From NCBI GenBank assembly GCA_964626565.1, contig CAZVFX010000007.1, forward strand, positions 30,598 to 94,597: 64,000 nt of DNA. The letters are read 5' to 3'. Positions 37,501 to 44,592 of this stretch are shown here, piece after piece; position 1 is the first letter of the stretch, and each line of letters opens with the position of its first letter. Source of the DNA: CAZVFX01 sp964626565. Lineage in GTDB: Bacteria; Myxococcota_A; UBA9042; CAIXZC01. A model generated the notes under the pieces. That model had not been told where the DNA came from, did no database searches, and worked only from the letters and a program-made list of their open reading frames with translations. The position numbers were made by a program, and so were the translations under genes.

Positions 37501-39047
37501 TCGCAGGTCTCCGGACCGTCGCAAATGCCATCGCCGCACTCACCGCCGCAGGGGCAGTCCTCGGGGCACACTTCGCAGCTCTCGTTATCGTCGCAAATGC
37601 CGTCGCCGCAAGGCGGGCATTCGCCGCAGTCTTCTTCGCAATTGAGGCAATCTTCCGGACCGTCGCAAGTCTCGTCGCCGCAGAAGCCGCACTGCAGGTC
37701 GCAGTCGGTCTTGGCCTGATCCACGCACAACTGGTCCCATTCCGTATCGCAGCAGTACGCGTCTACGTCGCACATGCAGTCGGTAATGTCCCCATCTTCA
37801 CAACCGGGAGTTTCGTTGGGCTCGCAGCAGTCGCCTTCGCAGGGGCCGCAGTCTTCGGAGCAGTTCTGGCAGGTCTCCGGGCCGTCGCAAACGCTGTCGC
37901 CGCATTCGCCGCAGATGTCCTCGTGGACACAGCCGTCGTCCGGGTCACAAGAGTCGTCGGTGCAGTCGTCGAAGTCATCGCACGGGTTATCCAGACCGGA
38001 GCACTCGCCGTTGGCGCAAGTGTCCAGCACGGTGCAGATGTCGCCGTCGTCGCAAATCGAACCGTTGGCCGCGGAAGTGGTTCCACACGCGCCGGTGGCC
38101 GCATCGCAGACGTTCACTTCGCACTGGCCCATGCCATCCTGGGAGCAGGTTACCACCGTGGCAGGGTCTACCGCACACAGGTTGGCCTGGCACACCAGGG
38201 TGCCGTTGCACAGGTCTCCGTCTTCCAGATCCGCACAGTCGGCGTCGGCTTCGCACGGGCACTTGTTGTCCCCGGCCTCGCACACGCCACCGGCGCACTG
38301 GTCGCCCACCGTACAGGTGGAGCCATCACTGCAAGCCGAGCCGTCGGCCGCCGCAACCATGGCGCACTCGCCGGTGTCCGAATCGCAGGTGTTGGCCAGG
38401 CACTCGGTGTCCAGGGAGTCGTCGCACAGAATCTGCACATGCTCCTCGACAACGCAGAAACCTTCGTCGCCGCAGAGCATCGCGTCGAAGCTGCACCAAT
38501 CGTCGGGCTCTTCCCAGCAGTCCGAGTCAATATCGCAAGGACACTCGCCGTCGGTGCCCGTACAGATGCCACCCTCGCAGTGGTCTTCGCTGGTACAGTC
38601 ATTGCCGTCGTCGCACACGGAGTTATTGTCCGTGAACGCACAGCCCAGCGCCGGGTCACAACTATCGTCGGTGCACTCGTTGAAGTCGTCGCACGAGAGC
38701 GTCAGCCCGTTGCCACAGGCACCGGCCATACAGTAGGTCTCAAGGGTACACTCATCGTCGTCATTACAGGGAGTGTAGTCCTTGGCATTCCCGAGGATAC
38801 ATTCGTGCGCTACCGAGTCACACAGGGCGACCTGGCACACATCCTTGTCGGGGAACTGGCCCACACAGTCGAGGTTGGTTTCGCAACCTTCTCCCATGTC
38901 ATCGATAGTGAGTTCGGTCTCGCCTTCGACCTGGTCGACCACTTCGTCGCCCCCAGTAGTTTCCGAAGGTGATACGCTTCCATTGCTGCAGCCGAATGCG
39001 ACGGCCGCAAGTGTGGAAACCACTACCAGTTTGAACAGAGTCCGCAT
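28539..39047 (-). CDS. Giant Cys-repeat lipoprotein, 3,502 residues
   Basis: A signal peptide with lipobox VAFGC (Cys 20) anchors this protein to the envelope. After an acidic spacer, residues to about 360 carry CDDGDxCTxxDxCxxGxC-type repeats. The bulk consists of two alternating modules: CGDGxCxxxExCxxCPxDCGxC, and a module with CCxxNGTPGCDD, CVCxxDPYCC and WDxxCA. I count 37 copies of CCxxxWDxxC by hand. Three PPC-like beta domains interrupt the array (about 34390-34760, 35985-36345 and 36655-37015). It ends with a Notch/LNR-like motif (GDGVCDDDVNNE, GWDGGDCAQ). It is probably a very long disulfide-rich surface fibre or adhesin. The ATG at 39047 follows AAGGAGG by six bases. Confidence 0.85.
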   Translation of the reverse strand: MRTLFKLVVVSTLAAVAFGCSNGSVSPSETTGGDEVVDQVEGETELTIDDMGEGCETNLDCVGQFPDKDVCQVALCDSVAHECILGNAKDYTPCNDDDECTLETYCMAGACGNGLTLSCDDFNECTDDSCDPALGCAFTDNNSVCDDGNDCTSEDHCEGGICTGTDGECPCDIDSDCWEEPDDWCSFDAMLCGDEGFCVVEEHVQILCDDSLDTECLANTCDSDTGECAMVAAADGSACSDGSTCTVGDQCAGGVCEAGDNKCPCEADADCADLEDGDLCNGTLVCQANLCAVDPATVVTCSQDGMGQCEVNVCDAATGACGTTSAANGSICDDGDICTVLDTCANGECSGLDNPCDDFDDCTDDSCDPDDGCVHEDICGECGDSVCDGPETCQNCSEDCGPCEGDCCEPNETPGCEDGDITDCMCDVDAYCCDTEWDQLCVDQAKTDCDLQCGFCGDETCDGPEDCLNCEEDCGECPPCGDGICDDNESCEVCPEDCPCGGECGDGICDGPETCELCPEDCPCGGDPCVASEQPGCGGCEAEECVCTLDPYCCEVAWDQWCVGSYAQYCEGDCGAFCGDAFCDADAGEDCVTCVKDCGPCPVECGDGVCDLLETCEDCPEDCGECAECGDGLCQPPETCNNCPDDCGECGFCGDDECVGVEDCNNCPEDCGECGGSCEAAWSLACGTSDEWGLTEEGTTDAVSSYSCNQFNYDGPEYTYEFKATCDGLATVSLGDETSATDVMVLEGGADCDPSQCIAYGFTTAIFDVVAGGNYFIVVDGYQGADGDYSIHLNCECGPECGNDMCEEGEDCVVCPEDCGECTGDCCAPHDSTGCDDADVEACVCDFDDFCCEVFWDMLCVAEAQEECGLVCEAECGNGICQSAGGEDCFSCPEDCGECPLDVCDIDEAVECGMVSAASNAGMDNDVEDYSCSGKIYDAGEYAYVFIAPCDGPVTVNLLNETGATDLLVLGGEDEECAPWACVDMGVSTVTLDAMAGELYYFVVDGAAGWEGDFDLQVECSCGVGDCCLPKGEPGCEQAGVEGCVCEFDPFCCDVAWDSICVDEAISECGLDCGGIEKCGDGLCAGDEDCLTCPEDCGDCCGNGLCQPELGEDCDWCPEDCGACAGEGSCCVANGSIGCDDPEVQDCVCAMDPYCCETEWDSICAAEADECGSCTGDCCEAGDTPGCDDEFIEACVCEQDPYCCNIAWDDLCAAEVEDLGCGDCGGVECGDGECNGDEDCTWCPEDCGDCCGNGMCEAEFGEDCVTCEADCGACPGEGSCCIANGSAGCADASVEACVCAMDPFCCDVTWDGICATEADECGSCTGDCCEAGDTPGCDDEGIEACVCDVDPFCCDVAWDGICASEVEDLGCGSCGGEECGDGDCTGSEDCHICPDDCGDCCGNGVCEPEYDEDCDTCMEDCGECMDECEPMWSIDCGETDEWTTELGEAVVDAYNCVGGDYAAKEYVYQFVAPCTTTALFTLTKGPDVEGFLDIIALDPAIGCHGEACIDYDWMSGDEAFLPLAVEEGQEYFIVVDGYSGASGDYTLTVECECVEPTCGDGNCGDDENCITCPEDCGACEGSCCVANGTPGCDDPDVQACVCEMDPFCCDVEWDGLCAEEADECGSCDGDCCEANGTPGCDDAAVEACVCADDPFCCNVNWDGLCVDEVEGLGCGTCGGEECGDDACTGTEDCENCPMDCGECCGNGECEGAFGEDCETCEVDCGACPGEGSCCIANGSPGCDNPEVQDCVCANDPFCCDVEWDGLCAAGADACGSCGGDCCAENGTPGCEDQDVEECLCELDPFCCEVTWDAICADEAEAHCDADCSVAAGDCCAANGTPGCDDADCQATVCDADPFCCDTAWDQLCADEAAEMCPLCAGEPWCGDGECNAEETCATCAEDCGDCAGDCCESNGTPGCDDIDIQDCVCELDPYCCEVNWDGICAGEAEADCGADCGGIDPICGDGECNGAETCEDCPQDCGFCAGEGSCCISNGTPGCDDLEVQECVCAADPFCCNTTWDGLCAAGADDCGSCGGDCCASNGTPGCDDEDIEACVCELDAYCCDVTWDGACATEAENDCGAICGEVKGDCCEANGTPGCEDAECEATVCAVDPYCCETQWDGICGDEALQMCAVCGAGPFCGDGDCGEAENCGNCSEDCGPCEGNCCLANGTPGCDDADVTACVCDMDPYCCESQWDSLCASEADECGSCNGDCCEANDTPGCDDEDCEAAVCEADPFCCNVTWDDLCAAAAADTCEICLVGPECGDGSCNGAETCEDCPEDCGFCAGEGSCCIANGSVGCDDPDVQACVCEMDPYCCQTAWDGLCASEADECGSCNGNCCEANGNAGCDDEGCEATVCEADAYCCDVNWDNICANEALEMCDICMVGPECGDGSCNGDETCQDCPEDCGWCEGEGGCCIANGTPGCDDPEVTACVCDMDPYCCETAWDQLCASEADECGTCNGDCCVGNDTPGCDDETCEASVCEADPYCCDTKWDGICAGAAEDMCEICIAGPVCGDGACTGDEGCEDCPEDCGWCPGEGGCCIANGTPGCDDPAVTECVCDMDPYCCESQWDSLCASEADECGTCNGDCCVGNDTPGCDDETCEASVCEADPYCCDTKWDGICAGAAEDMCEICIAGPVCGDGACTGDEGCEDCPEDCGWCPGEGGCCIANGTPGCDDPDVTQCVCDMDAYCCTNQWDSLCASQADECGTCNGDCCAGNDTPGCDDETCEAAVCEVDPYCCDTKWDDICAGEAEDMCEICIAGPVCGDGACTGDEGCEDCPEDCGWCPGEGGCCIANGTPGCDDPDVTQCVCDMDAYCCTNQWDSLCASQADECGTCNGDCCAGNDTPGCDDETCEAAVCEVDPYCCDTKWDDICAGEAEDMCEICIAGPVCGDGACTGDEGCEDCPEDCGWCPGEGGCCIANGTPGCDDPAVTACVCDMDAFCCTSQWDALCASQADECGTCDGDCCAANETPGCDDETCEATICAADPYCCDTKWDSICAGAAEDTCEACAVGPECGDGSCNGAETCADCPEDCGWCEGEGSCCIANGTPGCDNKAVQDCVCDADPFCCTNTWDSLCAAAADDCGSCGGDCCAANDTPGCDDETCEATVCAADPYCCDTKWDSICAGQALDMCAGCAVDPFCGDGNCDADEDCVGCAGDCGGCQGDCCASNGSIGCNDPMCQAAVCAADPWCCNVNWDNACAAGAADLCPACAPEPFCGDGNCDADEDCVTCPGDCGGCQGDCCESNGSIGCNDLACQAAICAADPFCCETNWDGICAEDALATCAVCAVDPFCGDGNCDADEDCVSCPGDCGGCQGDCCASNGSIGCNDPMCQAAVCAADPWCCNVNWDNACAAGAADLCPACAPEPFCGDGNCDANENCVNCAGDCGGCQGDCCASNGSVGCNDPACQAAVCAGDSFCCEVEWDGLCAADAEDLCPACGGGACDDGYEPDCNGDCFPSAWIGDGVCDDDVNNESSGLGHFNCAAFGWDGGDCAQ
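28921..29640 (-). repeat. Near-identical internal repeats at the 3' end of the giant gene
   Basis: A segment of about 240 bases starting at 28921 recurs starting at 29377, 456 bases further on, with only a few base differences. The protein modules (EPFCGDGNCDA, ASNGSIGCNDP, NVNWDNACAAG) are identical between copies. This indicates recent duplication or gene conversion. Confidence 0.75.
30110..31870 (-). repeat. Tandem array of 378-bp units within the giant gene
   Basis: Units of 378 bases (126 codons) repeat in frame; boundaries can be drawn at 30236, 30614, 30992 and 31370. The first two full units are almost identical at DNA level and the flanking ones are slightly diverged. Each unit encodes one GDGACTGDEGCEDC module and two WD-type Cys modules. 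The length is a multiple of three, so copy-number change would keep the reading frame. Confidence 0.8.
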
Positions 39048-39273
39048 GTCATGCCTCCTTGCATTATGTAAAAAACTCTCAGTTTGATCACTCGATATGA
39101 TTGACGTGTAGAATTTATCCTTCGAATACTGCATATGACCTTAGCTGCGTTGGTGTTCAAGTTTGTTCTTTTTCAACAGAGTACAACCAGGAGCATACGC
39201 AGGTGTGCGTACGGTGTCAATAGGGAAAAACACGCAAAAGCAACGCTCGCCGGTCAGTACAATCAGCCCGCTC

Positions 39274-39933
39274 TCAGTCGACGAGACGACGGCGTCTAAG
39301 CCTCACCGTGGCCAGCAATCCGGCGCCGGTCAGGAAGGCTGCCATGAGCAGAATCGGCAGGAACGGGGACACGTCCGGATCAAAAACCAGGGGTGCACTG
39401 AACGCGGTGTGGGCAACGGAAGAGAGGAACCACCAGCCCCAAAAAGTCCGCCGGGTCACCTCCCGGGTCCGGCTGCCCGCCAGTCCCACCGCCGCGAACA
39501 TGGTAAACGAAACGTGCGCGGGCATGGAGATAAGAACTCTCAGCGGCAGAATCTCGGCCCCCCTCTCCATGACGAAAAGCAGGGTTTCGGCGGCCGCAAA
39601 TCCCAACGATGCGGAGATGGCCAGCGCGATAAAACTACGCCGATGGGGCGCCAGATTCAGGAGGCGCGCGGTGAGCAGCGCGGCCAGCAGCTTGGCCCAC
39701 TCCTCTACCGGGCACGCCCATAGGGGCAGTTCCAGTACATTGGTAATGCGGCTCTCCGGCACATAGACGTTCCACACAGACTCGATGAGAAAGGCGGGGA
39801 CAACGCTGACGCAACCGAAGAAGTAGGAGAGGGCGGCGGCCCTCACAGGCCAGCGGGCTGTGTAGGCAAAACGGAAAACCAGAGCGATGGCTGGAATCCA
39901 GAAAAGGTGAACAACGAGATACCAGGCAGGCAC
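39274..39933 (-). CDS. PrsW-family intramembrane protease
   Basis: The 219-residue protein has about seven hydrophobic segments. It carries the PrsW/CAAX-protease-like motifs EExxK (PVEEWAKLLAA), FAAAE (GFAAAETLLFV) and two His sites in membrane segments (PAHVSFTMFAAVG and SSVAHTAFS). PrsW in Bacillus cleaves an anti-sigma factor; this family generally acts on membrane substrates. The substrate is unknown here. A GTG at 39933 is used, 3 bases after the stop of the Sm-like gene, so the two are cotranslated. No anti-sigma factor was recognised in the window. Confidence 0.78.
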   Translation of the reverse strand: MPAWYLVVHLFWIPAIALVFRFAYTARWPVRAAALSYFFGCVSVVPAFLIESVWNVYVPESRITNVLELPLWACPVEEWAKLLAALLTARLLNLAPHRRSFIALAISASLGFAAAETLLFVMERGAEILPLRVLISMPAHVSFTMFAAVGLAGSRTREVTRRTFWGWWFLSSVAHTAFSAPLVFDPDVSPFLPILLMAAFLTGAGLLATVRLRRRRLVD

Positions 39934-39936
39934 AGC

Positions 39937-40704
39937 CTATTCCATGTCCCGGACCGCGTGCCGCATGAGCACGACCACCGGACCCCGGGAAGTCTCCAGG
40001 CGCACTTCATACCTTCCGTGCCAGATGATGCGACCCCGAAGAACATCCCCTTCAACTGTTTCCCAGGCCACCGTGCGCCCGGCTTCAAGGGCAGCCAGCA
40101 AATAGCGGGCCCTAATTTTGCGACGATTGGCAAAAACCTCCAGGTGGCCGGACTCGACGACACGGTCCGCCCCACCACTGCGCACCGCCTTGAGCACATG
40201 CTTCTTCTTGCGCGCATCGAAAAAGAACTTTATGTCGTGCTTGTGGAAGGACTCCTCGGTACCATCCCGGCCGGTGAGAACTACCTCGAACCTGGTGTGT
40301 TTTGAGATGTGGCCCGTAAGCATCCGGCCGCTCACCAGGGAAAGCACCACCGGTTCACCGCTGTCTGCGTATTCCTCCAGGTGAGTCTTCATGTAGTCGG
40401 ACTTGCGTTTGCGCACCGCCAGCCGGGTCAGCAGCATCCCATCGTCCAACGAGAGGTTGCCCTTGAGCACCTCGCCGGAGTACTTGCTCGACAACGTCCC
40501 CCGAGTCAGGGCACCATCAACCTCGTCCCGCAAGCGGAGAGACTCCAACACATCCACCAGGGTGCTCTCGCCCTGAGCCACCTTGACCGCCCACTTGAAG
40601 GGAATGCCGGATTGCACCTCCAATTCCTTGGCTTTGCGGAAAACATCCGGAGGGAGCTTGAATTTGCGCCTGGGGCGAGTCTGAGCACTACCGCTTTCCG
40701 TCAT
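39937..40704 (-). CDS. Protein with two Sm/Hfq-like domains
   Basis: This 255-residue protein is basic and lacks a signal peptide. Residues 117-163 match the Hfq Sm fold: VVLSLVSGRMLTGHISKHTR then FEVVL and the Sm2-like KHDIKFFF (compare YKHAISTVV in Hfq). Residues 203-255 show a second copy: VEGDVLRGRIIWHGRYEVRL followed by VVVLMRHAV. The first 110 residues are helical with no family I know. A tandem arrangement in one chain would form a trimer-like or unusual ring instead of a homohexamer. It may be an RNA chaperone. The assignment rests on motif resemblance only. It sits between rodA (80 bases) and the PrsW-like gene (3 bases). Confidence 0.55.
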   Translation of the reverse strand: MTESGSAQTRPRRKFKLPPDVFRKAKELEVQSGIPFKWAVKVAQGESTLVDVLESLRLRDEVDGALTRGTLSSKYSGEVLKGNLSLDDGMLLTRLAVRKRKSDYMKTHLEEYADSGEPVVLSLVSGRMLTGHISKHTRFEVVLTGRDGTEESFHKHDIKFFFDARKKKHVLKAVRSGGADRVVESGHLEVFANRRKIRARYLLAALEAGRTVAWETVEGDVLRGRIIWHGRYEVRLETSRGPVVVLMRHAVRDME

Positions 40705-40784
40705 TTCACTACTCCGCCGGGTTCCTCTAGTACAACACCTAGCATAGCGCGACTATTTCCAAAAGCAAGATGCTGCCGGCTGCA

Positions 40785-41909
40785 TCACACACGGCCGCGG
40801 TAGAGCCCGATGTTCATGAGCAGCCCGATGCCGACCATCACCGATAGCAAGGAGGACCCGCCGTATGACATGAAGGGCAAGGTAATCCCCACCACGGGCA
40901 GCATGCCGGTTACCATGCCGATGTTCATTATCGATTGCCACGCCAGGTAGGCCGTCACTCCGACGGCCACCAGCACCCCGAACCGATCCCTCGCAGTCCT
41001 GGCCACATAGGCGCCCCAAAGGAAAAGAATGGTGTACAACGCGCCCAGGACCATGCACCCCAGGAAGCCGTGCTCCTCAGCATAGGTCGCCAGAATAAAG
41101 TCGGTCTGCATCTCGGGCAGATACTTGAGGCGGGTCTTGGACCCCTGAAAACTCCCCTTACCCAGGAAACCGCCGGCGCCGATAGCCCAGAGCGCCTGCT
41201 CCGGCTGGAGAGTTTTGTCCAGTAGTTTCTTCGCGTTGGGGTCCCATTTGAACTGGTCCGGGTCCAGCCACAAACGGACCCTGTTCTTCTGGTACTCCCT
41301 GATGAGGTCGAACTTCCATGCAAGAGGGAAGATCAGCAGAAACACTCCCACCAGGATCGCGAGGGAACGCCACTTGACCCCCTCGTAGAGAATAATGGTG
41401 GTGGCAGTGAAGATCACGAGCAGCGTGGTGCCGAGGTCCGGCTCCATGACCACCAGGAGCGACGGGCCCAGCACGATGAGAAACACCTTCCACAAGCTGC
41501 GGATGGTGTGGTACTCGGGCCGGTGGGTTTCTCTCAGCACCTTGGCGAGCACCAGGATCATGGCCAGCTTGATGTACTCCGACGGCTGAAACGTGAAGCC
41601 GGCGATTTCCACCCAGCGCCGTGCATTGTTGACGGTCTTCCCCGATACAAGGGTAAACACCAGCAGAAGAACCGTAACGACATAAGAGGGCCAGGCCAGC
41701 CGCTCAAATATCTTCAAGTCCAAGGCCGCGACAACCACACCCACGATAATTGCAAGCAGGTACCAGATAACCTGCTTTTGATGGTAGATGTCGCCCGAAT
41801 AGTAGTCTGCATTGCGCAGGTTTATCAACGAGATGACCGACAAGAGCAGAATGATCGGTATGACCACCAGGTTCCAGTTGAACTTGCGCTCTTTTAGCCT
41901 GTTGATCAC
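40785..41909 (-). CDS. rodA: RodA, SEDS peptidoglycan glycosyltransferase
   Basis: This 374-residue protein has about ten membrane segments and the FtsW/RodA signatures WRWV-like ARRWVEIAGFTFQPSE, the EPDLGT motif (VMEPDLGTTLLV) and GITLPFMSYGGSSL near the C-terminus. RodA polymerises lipid II into glycan strands during elongation, working with the PBP2 transpeptidase encoded just upstream. A GTG start is used, with GAGGAG inside the end of mrdA and 2 bases between the genes. It is the last recognisable gene of the mre cluster; the next gene follows after 80 bases. Confidence 0.95.
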   Translation of the reverse strand: MINRLKERKFNWNLVVIPIILLLSVISLINLRNADYYSGDIYHQKQVIWYLLAIIVGVVVAALDLKIFERLAWPSYVVTVLLLVFTLVSGKTVNNARRWVEIAGFTFQPSEYIKLAMILVLAKVLRETHRPEYHTIRSLWKVFLIVLGPSLLVVMEPDLGTTLLVIFTATTIILYEGVKWRSLAILVGVFLLIFPLAWKFDLIREYQKNRVRLWLDPDQFKWDPNAKKLLDKTLQPEQALWAIGAGGFLGKGSFQGSKTRLKYLPEMQTDFILATYAEEHGFLGCMVLGALYTILFLWGAYVARTARDRFGVLVAVGVTAYLAWQSIMNIGMVTGMLPVVGITLPFMSYGGSSLLSVMVGIGLLMNIGLYRGRV

Positions 41910-41911
41910 TT

Positions 41912-44071
41912 TCAGTTCTCCTCTATTTTGGGTACCAGCCCCTTGGCGAAAAACTTGAAAATGACTTTCGAAACAATGGGCGAGGCCACGTTGCCGCCGT
42001 AGCCGCCGTGCTCAACGATGCAGGCCACCACGATGGCCGGATTTGTCGCCGGAGCGTAGCCCACATACCAGGCGTGGTCCTCCGCCAGCCAGCGGGCTAC
42101 GAAAGGATCCACTCCCTTCATAACCTGCAAAGCTTCAGCAGTACCGGTTTTGCCTCCGGTTTTGATGCTCTCCAGCCGCGCCTTGTGTGCGGTGCCCTCA
42201 TCGGCCTCCACGGCATCGACCATCGCGCTCTTCAAGAACTCCAGGTACTCCGGGGGCACTCCAAGGGGAGCGCCCGGTTCACGCCTCAGACTGCGCACGA
42301 TGTTGCCGTCATCGTCCTCCACATGGTCGGCCAGAAAAGGATGCAACAACCTTCCACCATTCACAATTTCCGCGACTACCATGGCCATTTGGAGAGGCGT
42401 GGCGCGAATGTCCTTCTGGCCCACTGCAGTCGACAGGGTGAACCCCGGCTGGAAACCACCTTTGGAGTGCCGCTCGTGCCATTCCCGGGAAGGCACCAGC
42501 CCCATATCCTCGCCGATTTCCACCCCGGTGCGTCGGCCCAGGCCCAGCGCGATGGAATACTGCTCGATCCGATCCATGCCGAGCCACTCACCAAGACGAT
42601 AGAAGTACACGTCGCACGAGACCACCAGGGCCCGGCGCAGGTCCAGGTCACCGTGCCCGTAGCGGTTGTAGCAACCGAATCGGTGGCCCGCATAATTATA
42701 GTACCCGGGGCAGTTGACCTTGGTGTCTTCAGTGATGATCCCTTCGTTGAGCGCAGCCAGGGCGGTTACCACTTTGAAGGTGGACGCGGGAGGAAAAGCC
42801 GTGGCTGCTTTGTTGAGCATGGGATTGAACGGGTTTTCGTCGTACCCTTTCTTCGTCTCCCGGGTGAGCCGGCCCGCCCACTCATTAGGATTGAACGACG
42901 GACTTGAGTACATGCCCAGGACCGCACCGGTGCGCGCGTCCAGGACGACTATGCCGGTGGAGTGTTCGCCGGCCACCGCGTCTCGCAAAATCTGCTGGGC
43001 CTCCACGTCCAGGGTAAGCACCACATTATTACCGGGCACCGCGGGCTCGTATTTCAGGTTGGCCAGGGTCTTGCCGCGGTCCGCCAACTGCATGGACCTC
43101 CCTTTGCTGTCGCGGAATGTGACTTCCTCTCCCGCCTTACCCCGCAACACCTCTTCCATCTTCTTTTCGAGGCCGCGGCGCCCCACGTAGTCGCCGGGAA
43201 CGTAGACTCCGGGGTGCCGTTTCAATTCGTCGGAATTGACCTCGTTGACGTACCCCACCACGTGGGCGAACAGTTCACTGTACGGATAGGCGCGCACCGT
43301 CTGCTCCCGAAGGTAGACACCGGGAAACTCGTGAATCCGGGCCTGGAGCACCGCGGCCGCGTCATGAAAATCATGCTGGCAGCGCTGACAGCGCAAGTGA
43401 TGTTCCACCGAGGTCAACAGACGGTCGTCGTGAGGGCACTCGCCGGAGTAAACGTACGCTCGTCCGCAGGCCGGGCAGGACGCCTGCCGTTCGTCCGTAG
43501 TCACCTTGAGCTTGGCCTGATCGTAGGGGCATCGCTCCTGCCCCACGGGAAGCTCCAGAAACTGGGCGCCGCAGGTTTCGCACCAGAGATGGTTGACCGG
43601 CCCCACCTCGTCGAGATGAGTGCCGTCCTCCGGGCAGTGTCGTCCATTAACGAAACGTTTTACTTCGATGTCCCGGAAGCGCTTACGCTTGTGCTGTACA
43701 TACTCGAAGTATCTTCCGCGCACTTGGGCCACCCGCTCATCGGTGAGTTGCAGGAACGGTTTCAGCCTGCCAAGTACATCGTCAATATCTTCGACATAAT
43801 GGGGAACCACAGTGACGCGGTGGAGGTCAATGTTGGTTGCCACCTTTCGCCCCTGCTTGTCAAAGACAAGGCCGCGTCGGGAGGGGATTCGGGTGCGTCT
43901 GACCTGGTTGATCTCGGCCAGCTTCTCGTATTTTTTGCCCCCCAGCACTTGAAGCTGGAAGAAGCGCCCCATCACAATGGACATGAAGACCAGCACCAGC
44001 ACCACGAGCCAGCGGTTCTGGGCGCGGTACTCAAGCAAATCGCCGATCAGCATCGGGGAATCGGCCCTCAT
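41912..44071 (-). CDS. mrdA: Penicillin-binding protein 2 with inserted zinc-ribbon-like motifs
   Basis: This 719-residue elongation transpeptidase has one N-terminal membrane helix (about 21-40), a pedestal domain and a C-terminal transpeptidase domain with S430-T-F-K433, S485-C-D and K641-T-G. It crosslinks the glycan strands made by RodA. It is about 80 residues longer than E. coli PBP2 because residues 140-240 of the pedestal hold nine cysteines in three repeats of a CPxD then CxxC pattern (C146, C164/C167; C181, C199/C202; C212, C228/C231). This looks like three zinc ribbons outside the cytoplasm. The ATG overlaps the mreD stop by 4 bases (ATGA). Confidence 0.93.
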   Translation of the reverse strand: MRADSPMLIGDLLEYRAQNRWLVVLVLVFMSIVMGRFFQLQVLGGKKYEKLAEINQVRRTRIPSRRGLVFDKQGRKVATNIDLHRVTVVPHYVEDIDDVLGRLKPFLQLTDERVAQVRGRYFEYVQHKRKRFRDIEVKRFVNGRHCPEDGTHLDEVGPVNHLWCETCGAQFLELPVGQERCPYDQAKLKVTTDERQASCPACGRAYVYSGECPHDDRLLTSVEHHLRCQRCQHDFHDAAAVLQARIHEFPGVYLREQTVRAYPYSELFAHVVGYVNEVNSDELKRHPGVYVPGDYVGRRGLEKKMEEVLRGKAGEEVTFRDSKGRSMQLADRGKTLANLKYEPAVPGNNVVLTLDVEAQQILRDAVAGEHSTGIVVLDARTGAVLGMYSSPSFNPNEWAGRLTRETKKGYDENPFNPMLNKAATAFPPASTFKVVTALAALNEGIITEDTKVNCPGYYNYAGHRFGCYNRYGHGDLDLRRALVVSCDVYFYRLGEWLGMDRIEQYSIALGLGRRTGVEIGEDMGLVPSREWHERHSKGGFQPGFTLSTAVGQKDIRATPLQMAMVVAEIVNGGRLLHPFLADHVEDDDGNIVRSLRREPGAPLGVPPEYLEFLKSAMVDAVEADEGTAHKARLESIKTGGKTGTAEALQVMKGVDPFVARWLAEDHAWYVGYAPATNPAIVVACIVEHGGYGGNVASPIVSKVIFKFFAKGLVPKIEEN

Positions 44072-44592
44072 CGAAACCCGCCTTCCCTCTCCACCAGGCC
44101 AAACTTGTCGTCTATGAAGGACAGCAGGCCGGAAACGATGGGGCCCATGGGAGCAGTGAGCAACGCCTGGGGAATGGCCAGCCGGAAGATGAGGTCGAAC
44201 TGCTCAAAGTCCCGGTCGAAGATCGCGGACAGCACGAAGAATAGAACCGAGGACAACAGGCTGCCCAGCATCACGACCACGGTTATCAGCACCACGTTGC
44301 GGTAGTCCAGCCGACGGGTCAGGGCTACACAGGCGAGGTACAGCAGCACATAAATTTCCACATGCATGCCAATAGGCACTCCGCCGGCAAACCCGTCTCT
44401 GAGTATCCCCAACAACACCGCCAGCACCAACCCGGGGAAGAACTCTATGGCCGTCGCCGAGAAGACGACAATGGCGAGCGCCGGGTCCGGCGCGTACATG
44501 CGCACGTGGAACGCGGTGAGCAGGGGCGACTCTATGCTCAACATGAGATAGCCGATGAACAACCACAACGTTATGCGCACCGCGGTTCTCAC
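44068..44592 (-). CDS. mreD: MreD, rod-shape membrane protein
   Basis: The 174-residue protein has five to six hydrophobic segments and the MreD-like pattern of a conserved early Pro-Asp (YAPDPALAIVVFSA) and GFAGGVPIGMH. MreD links MreC, RodA and PBP2 in the elongation complex in the inner membrane. A GTG at 44592 overlaps the mreC stop by 4 bases and the stop overlaps mrdA by 4 bases, so translation is coupled on both sides. Its identity is strongly supported by position, as MreD sequences are poorly conserved. Confidence 0.88.
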   Translation of the reverse strand: MRTAVRITLWLFIGYLMLSIESPLLTAFHVRMYAPDPALAIVVFSATAIEFFPGLVLAVLLGILRDGFAGGVPIGMHVEIYVLLYLACVALTRRLDYRNVVLITVVVMLGSLLSSVLFFVLSAIFDRDFEQFDLIFRLAIPQALLTAPMGPIVSGLLSFIDDKFGLVEREGGFR

